Origin: Deltaproteobacteria bacterium
Lineage (GTDB): Bacteria > Desulfobacterota > Desulfobacteria > Desulfobacterales > SG8-13
NCBI GenBank assembly: GCA_030670715.1
Contig: DAOVBC010000028.1
Coordinates: forward strand, 1 to 12,697
DNA: 12,697 bases
Reading direction: 5' to 3'
Position numbers and translations under genes: made by a program. This document shows positions 1 through 6,615 of this stretch, piece after piece. Below the pieces are notes generated by a model that saw only the letters and a program-made list of their open reading frames with translations, had not been told where the DNA came from and searched no databases. Position 1 is the first letter of the stretch. Each line of letters begins with the position of its first letter.

Positions 1-1
1 T

Positions 2-196
2 GCCCTGACCCTGGGGGTTCAGCTGGATGAGGATGCAAAATATATTCAGACCAACAAACAGCAGGAAACCAACATTCCCGGAATTTATGCGGCAGGCGAT
101 ATTTGCGGTCCGCCCTGGCAGATGGCCAAGGCTGTCGGTGAGGGCTGTGTGGCGGGTCTTGAGGCGGCGACATATGCGAAGAAGCTGAAAGTGTAA
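2..196 (+). CDS. trxB: Thioredoxin reductase-like flavoprotein, C-terminal fragment
   Basis: This is the last 64 codons of a gene that begins before the window; it reads in frame from base 2 to TAA at 194-196. The peptide contains the C-terminal FAD-contact motif of the thioredoxin-reductase family: an IPGIYAAGDI segment followed by a Q-x-A-x-x-x-GEG-type helix (QMAKAVGEG) and an AxxAATYAKKL tail. In this family the GD aspartate contacts FAD and the GEG helix packs near the flavin. The redox CxxC centre would lie upstream and cannot be seen, so the protein could also be a TrxR-like ferredoxin/NAD(P)H oxidoreductase without disulfide activity. No terminator directly follows the stop; the next strong one is at 602-643, after the candidate small RNA. 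Confidence 0.75.
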   Translation, partial: ALTLGVQLDEDAKYIQTNKQQETNIPGIYAAGDICGPPWQMAKAVGEGCVAGLEAATYAKKLKV

Positions 197-242
197 AAGA
201 TGTCCTCCAGATGAATTCGGTTTTTTTTAAATTCATCACAGG

Positions 243-294
243 TGACATTTTTTGTCAAAATTTTGGCTGATTTTTGTCACTTTGTATTGCGTCA
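243..294 (+). promoter_or_regulatory. Candidate enhancer-binding-protein sites (upstream activating sequence)
   Basis: A perfect dyad TGACA-N5-TGTCA lies at 243-257. Its right half, TTTTTGTCA (249-257), recurs exactly at 271-279, 22 bp or about two helical turns later, and a third GTCA lies at 291-294. Sites of this kind about 75-110 bp upstream of a -24/-12 promoter are typical of bacterial enhancer-binding proteins that activate sigma-54 polymerase. The identity of the activator is unknown. The dyad and phasing are seen in the sequence; the function is inferred. Confidence 0.45.
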
Positions 295-352
295 ATAAAC
301 ATCAAATTTTATAACCCGCTGATAATTAAACGGAAAGTAAAATAACGCCGGT

Positions 353-368
353 TGGCACGATAGTTGTA
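353..368 (+). promoter_or_regulatory. Sigma-54-type (-24/-12) promoter
   Basis: TTGGCACGATAGTTGTAT spans 352-369. The invariant GG (354-355) is separated by exactly 10 bp from GT (366-367), the position of the usual GC, and the -24 element matches TGGCACG in full. The -12 element is TTGTA rather than TTGCA, so one consensus base is off. The predicted transcription start is near 378-380. No protein gene follows within a normal leader length; the downstream unit is the candidate small RNA. Confidence 0.6.
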
Positions 369-378
369 TCAATATATC

Positions 379-643
379 TCGTACCTGTGTCATTCATTAT
401 CCGGAATATAGAGGATGTTTCAGAGCCGGACTGATAACCCTTGGTTGAATTGGAACGAGTTGGAACGGTAACCTTAACACGGAACCTTTAACCCTCTGAA
501 ACTAAACGAACCTTTAGCCTGTAGGAATTGTTAAGTTGTTAACGAAACAGCATAACCCCTAATTGCACTAGGTCTCTGAAACATCCTTTATATAAATTTT
601 GAAGCAAACTCCCCGCGGTAGCCAGCCGGGGAGTTTTGCTTTT
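379..643 (+). ncRNA. Candidate sigma-54-dependent structured small RNA (unrecognised family)
   Basis: About 265 nt lie between a -24/-12 promoter and an intrinsic terminator, with no convincing ORF. The arm GGATGTTTCAGAG (413-425) is the exact reverse complement of 574-586. Pairing extends outward through 406-412 with 587-593 (one G-U), giving a 20-bp closing stem around about 148 nt. Inside are a hairpin at 519-550 (CTGT/ACAG outside, GTTAA/TTAAC around a GTTG loop), a direct repeat TTGGAACG at 450-457 and 460-467, three AACCTT motifs (470-475, 483-488, 509-514), and a further copy of CTCTGAAAC (494-502) able to compete for the 5' arm. It resembles no RNA I recognise: it lacks tmRNA, SRP, RNase P or 6S signatures. 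The RNA could act by base pairing or by binding a protein. The 5' end is predicted from the promoter, not observed. Confidence 0.5.
602..643 (+). terminator. Intrinsic terminator of the candidate small RNA
   Basis: GCAAACTCCCCG (604-615) pairs with CGGGGAGTTTTGC (627-639) with one bulged T, extended by A602-A603 with T640-T641. The stem is about 12 bp and GC-rich, with a loop of about 11 nt, followed by a short TTTT (640-643). The U-tract is short but the stem is strong. It ends the transcript directed by the promoter at 353-368. Confidence 0.75.
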
Positions 644-649
644 GGAGGG

Positions 650-736
650 ATGGTGCAAAGGAGTTATGAGGCGGTCTTGAAGGCGATCCGCGGTCAGGAC
701 GAAATGATCGGGGCGGTCCTGGACATCCTGCGCTGA
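650..736 (+). CDS. Possible small ORF (28 aa), unsupported by homology
   Basis: ATG at 650, or GTG at 653, opens a 28-codon frame ending in TGA at 734-736. A GGAGG motif at 644-648 is about 4 nt from GTG 653 and too close to ATG 650. The peptide, starting MVQRSYEAVLKAIRGQDEM, could form an amphipathic helix. It lies directly behind the terminator, so it would need its own promoter or read-through. Codon use looks more GC-rich than the surroundings, which could also mean a gene remnant. I do not recognise it and treat it as tentative. Confidence 0.2.
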   Translation: MVQRSYEAVLKAIRGQDEMIGAVLDILR

Positions 737-998
737 TCTGTTCCCGATCTTGATATTCTCCAGTTCAGCCCCGGTTTAATGCGAACATATAGTAATCTAT
801 AGCGACCGGCGCCCCTGATGGATTTCCATCGATCCTATCTGTAAACCTCTTTTTCAGCATTAACATCTCCCCTGGATTTTTATTTGCTCTTTGGCGGGCA
901 TAATTATAATATACCGGTATTATATTAATTTCTGTTTTCTTTCAGCTTGGTATCCTAACCCGGATCCATAATAAGGGGAAATTAACATCCATCGGAGT
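737..998. other. Intergenic stretch with imperfect palindrome (possible operator/promoter)
   Basis: No gene is visible here. An AT-rich imperfect palindrome centred on CCGG (914-917) spans 906-925, with an exact TACCGGTA core at 912-919. It overlaps TATAAT at 905-910, which has a TTGCTC at 884-889, but the 15-bp spacer is short for a sigma-70 promoter. This is the only promoter-like candidate I find for the gene at 999, and the palindrome could be a repressor site on it. A purine-rich AAGGGGAA lies at 973-980. Confidence 0.3.
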
Positions 999-1766
999 AT
1001 GCAGGTTTTGCCGGATAAAAAATCGATTACCTGTCGCATTGACCGGTTATTAAACAGCCGGAACGTTCGGGGGCCGCTGCATTATCTGAGAACGTCTCTT
1101 CCAGGGGCCGCTGAAATCTATATTGTTGGAGGAGCGATCAGGAACGTTATTATCGAAGCGGCGCATGGAACAGGACCGCGGACGGAAGACATTGATGTAT
1201 TTATCGGGAACCTGCAGGCCGGATTTGATCCGGCAGATATTTTTGCCGAAGATCGTTTCAAATTCACGGATCTGGGTGGTGTCAGATGGCAGCCGGAAGA
1301 TACGGATTTGCCGTTTGATATCTGCCTGTTGCCCGACTTCGTGATATTAAAAAAGTATCGCCTGAAACCGAACCTGAAGAATTTACTGGCTGCGATCGAT
1401 TATACCGTTAACACGGCGGTATTCGATTGCCGGCGCAGGGCGCTGCATGAAAAAAACTGCATCGCGGACGTTTGCAGGAGATATATAGATTTTAATACCC
1501 GTCTGTTCTACAATAAAGAATCCACGGCCTTTCGTTCTCTCGTTTTAAGGTTTAAAACAGGTTTCAAGCTGTCGGAATCTGTATTTTATTTCCTTAAAAA
1601 CGATATCAGCGTTGAAATCTTAGAGTTTTTAACCAATATTTTCCGCGCCAGGTTTGACCGGGAAAAAACAAAAGCGCTCCTGGATGATTATGATAGAATT
1701 ACCGGCTACAGGGATTACAGAGATTATGTGCAAAGGGCACCGGAGTGCCTGGAACCAGCGGTATAA
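999..1766 (+). CDS. Poly(A)-polymerase-head / CCA-adding-like nucleotidyltransferase
   Basis: The protein is 255 aa. Residues 41-70 carry the class II polymerase-beta-fold signature: a YIVGGAIRN loop (G44, G45, R48) followed by EDIDVFIG, whose D64 and D66 would bind the metal ions. A third carboxylate is probably D107 in FDICLL. IDYTVNTAVFD (133-143) resembles the DFTINALAYD segment of tRNA nucleotidyltransferases, and FRSLVLRFKTGFKL (178-191) resembles their head-to-neck helix. The protein is much shorter than a full CCA-adding enzyme (about 400 aa) and lacks obvious body, tail or HD domains, so RNA tailing is possible but unproven and the substrate is unknown. ATG 999 has GGAG only 1 nt away (994-997), so the true start may differ; AAGGGGAA at 973-980 would suit a non-ATG codon near 987. 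It appears to be a single-gene unit. Confidence 0.65.
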   Translation: MQVLPDKKSITCRIDRLLNSRNVRGPLHYLRTSLPGAAEIYIVGGAIRNVIIEAAHGTGPRTEDIDVFIGNLQAGFDPADIFAEDRFKFTDLGGVRWQPEDTDLPFDICLLPDFVILKKYRLKPNLKNLLAAIDYTVNTAVFDCRRRALHEKNCIADVCRRYIDFNTRLFYNKESTAFRSLVLRFKTGFKLSESVFYFLKNDISVEILEFLTNIFRARFDREKTKALLDDYDRITGYRDYRDYVQRAPECLEPAV

Positions 1767-1867
1767 CCTACTGCTGCGTCCTTTATGTAATTTATAAAAC
1801 TCGGATTGGTTTTATTGTTATTCCTATTTTTTGATTATATTTTTGGGACACACCACTAAATCTCGTA

Positions 1868-1885
1868 TCCCGCCCACCGGCGGGA
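1868..1885 (+). repeat. Short GC-rich inverted repeat in leader of PBP gene
   Basis: TCCCGCC (1868-1874) and GGCGGGA (1879-1885) form a perfect 7-bp stem with a 4-nt CACC loop, 18 nt before the ATG at 1904. It has no T-tract on the plus strand, so it is not a normal terminator. It could be a leader hairpin or a dispersed small repeat; the fold-back element at 6616-6811 carries a similar CCCGCC-ATA-GGGCGGG hairpin. Confidence 0.35.
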
Positions 1886-1903
1886 GAACCAAAATTATAG
1901 ACG

Positions 1904-4201
1904 ATGCTCAAAAAACTGTTCGTCACTGCAATTGTTTTTCTTCTGCTTTCCACGCTCGGGCTGTTTATTTACGGCTGGCATTTGTCGATGCGGATTGAAA
2001 AGCGTTTTTCCGCCCGGCGCTGGCAGATTCCCTCTACGGTGTATTCGGACACCACGCTCATTTATCCGGGTCAGCGTTTCAGCCTGACGCTATTAAAAAA
2101 TAAGTTGCAGCATCTCGGATACCGCCCGGTTTCACATCGGCCGCACCGGAAAGGCGAGATGCGGCTGGTGGCTTCCAGTGCCGAAATTTTCCTCAATGAT
2201 CTTAAGCTCCCCTCACAGACACGGCCGGGATTTCCGGTAAAAATCCGTATTGATGGGAACCATGTTGAATCTGTTGAGCGGATTGATCGCCACGATTTCC
2301 TGCCGATTCTCGAACTGGAGCCCGAAGAAATCGGACAGTTTTACGGTCATGAAAGAGAGCGCAGGCAGCTTGTCTCTTTCCAGCAGGTTCCCGATCATCT
2401 AGTTTACGCAGTGCTGGCGGCTGAAGACAGCAGGTTTTACGAACATGCCGGCTTTGATCCGCTTGGCATCCTGCGGGCGCTTATTGTCAACCTGCTCCAC
2501 GGGTCAATTCGCCAGGGGGGGTCGACCATTACCCAGCAGCTGGCCAAAAACTATTTCCTAACGCCGGAACGCACCGTTTCACGCAAATTTAATGAGTTGA
2601 TGATGTCGGTGATCATTGAGCTCAGCTACGGTAAAAATGAAATACTGGAAATATATCTAAATGAAATTTATCTCGGTCAGAAAGGATCGGTTGCGATCAA
2701 CGGCGTCGGTGAGGCATCCTATTTTTATTTCGGCAAAGCCATCGGCGACATCTCCCTGATTGAGGCGGCGACCATTGCCGGTCTGATTAAATCCCCGGGC
2801 CATTACTCTCCCTATGTGGATAAAAAGCGATGTCAAGAGCGCAGAAACACGGTACTGCGCGCCATGCAGACCAAAAACTGGATTACCGAAGAACAGCTCT
2901 TCGACAGCCTGGCATTGCCGGTCCAGGTGGCCGGATCTTCTCTTCCGGTAAAACAGGCGCCCTATTTTATGGATTACCTCACCCGCCAGCTTGAAACCCT
3001 CTACTCCCCTGAGGATCTGGTCAGTCTCGGCCTTTCGATATATACCACGCTGGACACCCGGGTGCAGGCCGCCGCCGAATGGGCGCTAAAAAAAGGCCTG
3101 GTTCGGCTCGAAAAAGCGAATCCGGCTCTCAAGCGCAAGGATCCGAACCGCCAACTTCAGGGCGCAATTATTGTCATGCAGCCGAAAACCGGCTATGTAC
3201 TGGCGATGGTTGGCGGAAGGGAATACAATGTCAGCCAGTATAATCGCATCATTCAGAGCCGCCGGCAACCCGGCAGCGCCTACAAACCATTTATATATCT
3301 TGCAGCCCTGGATACATTGACAGCGGCATCACGGCTGTCCAACGCTCCCGAAACTTATATGGTTAACGGTAAGCCATGGGAACCTCAGAATTTCTCCGAG
3401 GACTTTGAATTCGACGTGAGTGTGCGCACTGCCCTCACAAAATCCCACAACCGGGCAACCGTCGATCTGGCCATGCAGGTGGGCCTCGACCGGCTGGTTA
3501 AGCAGGCCGGACAATTTCATTTCACCACACCGTTTAAAGCCTATCCGTCCCTGGCGCTCGGGGCTTTTGAGGTGATTCCGGTTGAACTGGCCCGCGCGTA
3601 CTGTACTTTTGCCTCCGGCGGGATATTGCCCTATCCTTTGTCATTAAAGGATGTGGCAGATGAGAACGGAAATATTTTGAAACAGACCCACGTCAACATC
3701 AAACGCTTGATATCCTCGGCAAAAGCCTTTATCATTACGGATATGCTGAAAAGTGTGGCCACGGTGGGCACCGCCCGTTCTATCGGAAATTGGGGGATAT
3801 CGGGAATTGTGGCTGGTAAAACCGGCACCACCAGTAATTACAAAGACGCCTGGTTTGTCGGTTACACGCCGGATATTCTGGCACTTGTCTGGGTCGGATT
3901 TGACAACGGTGATTCAATTTCCGCCACCGGATCTTCCGCCGCCTTGCCCATATGGGCCGATTTAATGAAGGCGATTCCACAATATATTTCCGACGCTCAT
4001 TTCAAGATACCGTCGGGAGTTGTAACCCGCACCGTCTGCAGCGAGACAGGGCTGCTGTCGGCCGGCAGAAAATGCCCGGAACCGATGGAAGAATATTTTC
4101 TTAAAGGCCACGAGCCGGAAGAATATTGCCCGATTCATCCTAAGCAGGGGGGGCTGAAGAGAATAATCGATGGGATCAAAGGTTTTTTCAAAAAAGAGTA
4201 A
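1904..4201 (+). CDS. mrcB: Bifunctional penicillin-binding protein (class A, PBP1B type)
   Basis: This 765-aa enzyme polymerises lipid II glycan strands and cross-links peptides in the periplasm. A cytoplasmic stub and one membrane anchor occupy residues 1-24. A small N-terminal region (about 45-160) is where E. coli PBP1B has its UB2H regulator-docking domain. The GT51 glycosyltransferase domain (about 165-340) has the catalytic Glu174 in AAEDSRFYEH, then the RQGGSTITQQL and KxxEILEIYLNEIYLG motifs. The transpeptidase domain has the S458-A-Y-K461 nucleophile motif, S514-H-N516 and K639-T-G. The C-terminal tail holds three cysteines (C712, C724, C742) in a short segment typical of many PBP1s. 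All catalytic motifs are intact and the length is normal. No well-placed ribosome site precedes ATG 1904, but the N-terminal anchor supports this start. The 3' end overlaps the next gene by 32 bp, the start of a three-gene operon. Confidence 0.94.
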   Translation: MLKKLFVTAIVFLLLSTLGLFIYGWHLSMRIEKRFSARRWQIPSTVYSDTTLIYPGQRFSLTLLKNKLQHLGYRPVSHRPHRKGEMRLVASSAEIFLNDLKLPSQTRPGFPVKIRIDGNHVESVERIDRHDFLPILELEPEEIGQFYGHERERRQLVSFQQVPDHLVYAVLAAEDSRFYEHAGFDPLGILRALIVNLLHGSIRQGGSTITQQLAKNYFLTPERTVSRKFNELMMSVIIELSYGKNEILEIYLNEIYLGQKGSVAINGVGEASYFYFGKAIGDISLIEAATIAGLIKSPGHYSPYVDKKRCQERRNTVLRAMQTKNWITEEQLFDSLALPVQVAGSSLPVKQAPYFMDYLTRQLETLYSPEDLVSLGLSIYTTLDTRVQAAAEWALKKGLVRLEKANPALKRKDPNRQLQGAIIVMQPKTGYVLAMVGGREYNVSQYNRIIQSRRQPGSAYKPFIYLAALDTLTAASRLSNAPETYMVNGKPWEPQNFSEDFEFDVSVRTALTKSHNRATVDLAMQVGLDRLVKQAGQFHFTTPFKAYPSLALGAFEVIPVELARAYCTFASGGILPYPLSLKDVADENGNILKQTHVNIKRLISSAKAFIITDMLKSVATVGTARSIGNWGISGIVAGKTGTTSNYKDAWFVGYTPDILALVWVGFDNGDSISATGSSAALPIWADLMKAIPQYISDAHFKIPSGVVTRTVCSETGLLSAGRKCPEPMEEYFLKGHEPEEYCPIHPKQGGLKRIIDGIKGFFKKE

Positions 4202-4622
4202 CCGGTTTTTGGCAGTATTTTTGATCGCCGGTGTTTTTCTTTCTTCAGGTTGTACGAAAAAACAGTCGGTCGCCGTTTCACCTGATACTCCGACACCGCC
4301 CTCACCGGCGGAAGAGATGCCCGAAGCGGGTGAGTCAGCGAATCCGCGGGTGGCGGCCGCCCTCGAATTGACCCGCCAGGGGAAGCGCTTTCTTGATAAC
4401 GGAGACCCGGATGCCGCTATACGGGTCCTTGAACGCGCCGTCAACCTGGATCCTTCCGCGAGTGAGAATTACTACTACCTTTCCGAGGCCTGGCTGATGA
4501 AGGAAAATCCCGAACAGGCCGGAGAATTCAACCGCCTGGCGGAGGAGTACCTCGAACAGGATCCGGCCTGGGCTGTCCGCATCGCCCGGCAACGGGACCG
4601 CATAGAAGAACTGGGAAAATGA
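4170..4622 (+). CDS. Small TPR-repeat lipoprotein
   Basis: The protein is 150 aa. The N-terminus is a lipoprotein signal peptide: a basic start (KVFSKKSNR), a hydrophobic core and the lipobox LSSGC, with lipidated Cys28. A Pro/Ser/Glu-rich linker (about 34-58) leads to about two tetratricopeptide-like repeats (roughly 62-95 and 99-131; note GDPDAAIRVLERAVNLDP and the following YYYLSEAWL). It would be a membrane-anchored periplasmic scaffold for protein contacts. Its start lies 32 bp inside the upstream PBP gene in another frame, with GAAGAG (4156-4161) as ribosome site, and its end overlaps the endonuclease V gene by 4 bp, so all three genes are likely translationally coupled. In E. coli PBP1B is activated by the outer-membrane lipoprotein LpoB. 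This protein is not recognisably LpoB, but its position makes a PBP-partner role worth considering; that is inference. Confidence 0.8.
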   Translation: MGSKVFSKKSNRFLAVFLIAGVFLSSGCTKKQSVAVSPDTPTPPSPAEEMPEAGESANPRVAAALELTRQGKRFLDNGDPDAAIRVLERAVNLDPSASENYYYLSEAWLMKENPEQAGEFNRLAEEYLEQDPAWAVRIARQRDRIEELGK

Positions 4623-5314
4623 AAACCGGCCATCTAAACCGGGTCTTCACCAACAGATATGCCATTGAGTCCCGGTGGGATCTCGAGCCGGCAGAAGCCA
4701 TCGCGCTGCAGCACCGCCTTTCATGTTCTGTCATTAATAAATCGACTCTGAAGGCGGTAAAGACGGTGGCTGGCGTGGATACCGCATATAGACAGAATGT
4801 TGCCCGGGCAGCCGTCGTAATGATGACTTACCCGGCGCTGGAAACAATGGGTGATGCTGTGGCCGAGCGAGGCATAAATTATCCCTATATTCCGGGGTTG
4901 CTCACATTCCGTGAGGGTCCGGCCGTGCTGGCAGCTCTAAGCCAGCTGGAGACCCGCCCGGATCTATTAATATTTGACGGGCAGGGGATTGCTCATCCAC
5001 GCCGCTGCGGCATTGCCAGCCATATCGGGGTTCTGATGGACATTCCCGCCATCGGTTGCGCCAAAACGAAACTGGTGGGGCAGTACGATGAGCCTGCCCT
5101 GCAGCGCGGCTCTTTCACCCTTCTGACCCATAAGGGGCAAACCATCGGGGCCGTTGTGCGCACCCGCACCAATGTGGCACCGGTGTTTGTGTCGACCGGT
5201 CACCGGGTGAGTCTGCAGGACAGCGTCAGGTTCGTTCTGGATTGCTGCCGGGACTACCGGCTTCCCGAAACCACCCGCCGTGCCGACCAACTGGCGGCCT
5301 TTCCAAATAAATAA
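4619..5314 (+). CDS. nfi: Endonuclease V (deoxyinosine 3' endonuclease)
   Basis: This 231-aa DNA repair enzyme nicks the second phosphodiester bond 3' to deoxyinosine and other deaminated bases. The family motifs are intact: GVDTAY with the first catalytic Asp54; PYIPGLLTFRE with wedge Tyr90 (YIPG) and catalytic Glu99; FDGQGIAHPRR with Asp120 and His126; GCAKTKL with Lys150; and a late TGHRVSLQDSV segment. The length is close to the usual 220-230 aa. The start ATG (4619-4621) overlaps the stop of the lipoprotein gene as ATGA, with GGGA just upstream, so it is probably translated by coupling. No clear terminator follows the stop; the 153-bp gap before hslO holds nothing I can identify beyond an A-rich/T-rich palindrome near 5440-5453. 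Confidence 0.95.
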   Translation: MKTGHLNRVFTNRYAIESRWDLEPAEAIALQHRLSCSVINKSTLKAVKTVAGVDTAYRQNVARAAVVMMTYPALETMGDAVAERGINYPYIPGLLTFREGPAVLAALSQLETRPDLLIFDGQGIAHPRRCGIASHIGVLMDIPAIGCAKTKLVGQYDEPALQRGSFTLLTHKGQTIGAVVRTRTNVAPVFVSTGHRVSLQDSVRFVLDCCRDYRLPETTRRADQLAAFPNK

Positions 5315-5467
5315 TCAGGAAAAACGGCTGAAACTGTAGAATAAAATGCCAACATCCTTGATCCAGAATCGAGTATCCAGTTTCCGGTATCCTATACAGG
5401 GGTGCTCAGGCTTTCACCGGAAGCAGTCAGCACGTGAACGAAAAAAGCTTTTTCACCGACAACGGCC

Positions 5468-6409
5468 ATGATCAAAAAAAAACTTTACGGTGATACACTC
5501 AAGGATCAGCTGGTTGCCAGCGCCAAAGACCGCTCCTATAATTTTTCACTGGTCGACGACACTGTTTGCGGTGTCATGATCCACGGCACGCGGATGGTCA
5601 ATGAGATGCGGTTCAACCACGAGTTGGGAATTCTGGAAACCCTGGTACTGGGACGGGCTTACCTGGGGGCCGGTTTGATGTCTGCCGGCTTGAAGGGCGA
5701 GGATCGTCTCAGTCTGCAGATTGAATGCTCGGGGCCGATCAAAGGCCTGGTGGTGGAAGCGAACGCCTTCGGAGAGGTGCGCGGCTATTTGAAAAACATT
5801 TCGATTCCAATCGAAAAACCGGTGGAGGATTTTGATCTGTCCCGTTTCTTTGGTGCCGGCTTTCTTTCCGTCACCCGGTATCTGAAGGATGCCAAACAGC
5901 CTTTTACCGGTACCGTTACCCTCGAATACGGGAATGTTGCCAGGGACCTGGCGAATTACCATCTCACGTCAGAGCAGATACCGACTGCCTTTAATTTAAG
6001 TATTCAGTTTGACAGGGAGGGTGAGGTTGTCGGTGCCGGCGGGTTGTTTCTGCAGGCCATGCCCGGTGCAGCTGATGACATCACTGCCGGTCTTGAAAGT
6101 CTGGTGTTGAATTTTCCTTCCCTGGGAAAAGAATTTAGCGCAGGCAGTGATCCGGAGGCATTGATTCGTGACATGTTCCAGTCCTATTCACCAAAGATGC
6201 TGGCAAACCGGCGGATCGAGTTTATGTGCCACTGCAACAAGGAAAAGGTTCGCAACCTGCTGACCATGCTGCCGGTGGAGGAGCTGAAAGATATTCTTGA
6301 AAACGGCCCTTTTCCGGTCGAGTCTCGCTGCCACCATTGCAGCACACCCTATCTTTTCAGCAGGGAAGAAATACAGAAGATATATGGGGTGAGATATCCG
6401 GATAACTGA
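5468..6409 (+). CDS. hslO: Hsp33 redox-regulated chaperonin
   Basis: This 313-aa cytoplasmic holdase is activated when oxidation releases zinc from its C-terminal cysteines. The N-terminal core contains typical Hsp33 stretches (LGRAYLGAGLMSAGLKGEDRL at 61-81 in part, IECSGPIKGLVVEAN at 85-99, and GEVRGYL). The C-terminal switch has C254-H-C256 and C288-H-H-C291, that is CxC-x31-CxxC, so all four zinc ligands are present. Length is slightly above the usual 290-300 aa. ATG 5468 lacks a clear Shine-Dalgarno sequence; an in-frame stop at 5435-5437 prevents a longer N-terminus, and the MIKKKLYGDTL start fits the family. It may be transcribed separately or as a tail of the PBP/nfi operon. No strong terminator follows. 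Confidence 0.95.
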   Translation: MIKKKLYGDTLKDQLVASAKDRSYNFSLVDDTVCGVMIHGTRMVNEMRFNHELGILETLVLGRAYLGAGLMSAGLKGEDRLSLQIECSGPIKGLVVEANAFGEVRGYLKNISIPIEKPVEDFDLSRFFGAGFLSVTRYLKDAKQPFTGTVTLEYGNVARDLANYHLTSEQIPTAFNLSIQFDREGEVVGAGGLFLQAMPGAADDITAGLESLVLNFPSLGKEFSAGSDPEALIRDMFQSYSPKMLANRRIEFMCHCNKEKVRNLLTMLPVEELKDILENGPFPVESRCHHCSTPYLFSREEIQKIYGVRYPDN

Positions 6410-6615
6410 GTGACTAAAATGAACTAAAGTTTAAAGTGCCTAAAGTCAGCCCCGCCCCGGGCGAACCGGAACCGGGAAAATTTCATCCATAGACACTAAG
6501 ATAGTGTAACCTCAGATGGCATCCTCTTTTTACAGGCGATTTTTGCAACTTCATTTGATTTAAAACTGAAAAGCATTTTGCAATTGACGAACATGACCTG
6601 AGATCATAAAATTAC
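6410..6615. other. Intergenic region with CTAAA-type degenerate repeats and a small hairpin
   Basis: No gene is seen. CTAAA occurs at 6414-6418, 6424-6428 and 6440-6444, with TTAAAG at 6431-6436, forming a loose, roughly 8-10-bp periodic tract. ACACTA (6493-6498) and TAGTGT (6502-6507) make a perfect 6-bp stem with an AGA loop. Neither has an assigned role. The fold-back element begins at 6616. Confidence 0.3.

Noticed and set aside
379..643. 6S RNA or retron ncRNA (long RNA with paired ends)
   Set aside because: The length between stem arms (188 nt) recalls 6S RNA, and paired a1/a2 ends recall retrons. However, I find no long apical stem with central bubble, and no reverse transcriptase gene is in the window.
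1868..1885. Terminator upstream of the PBP gene
   Set aside because: The stem is only 7 bp and no T-tract follows it on either strand.
3962..4444. Minus-strand open frame of 160 codons
   Set aside because: It lies antisense to the PBP C-terminus and the lipoprotein gene, both of which have clear motifs; it has no ribosome site or family features.
6450..6480. Terminator after hslO (CCCGG/CCGGG near 6455-6477)
   Set aside because: Stem of about 5 bp with several alternative pairings and no proper T-tract; too weak to call.
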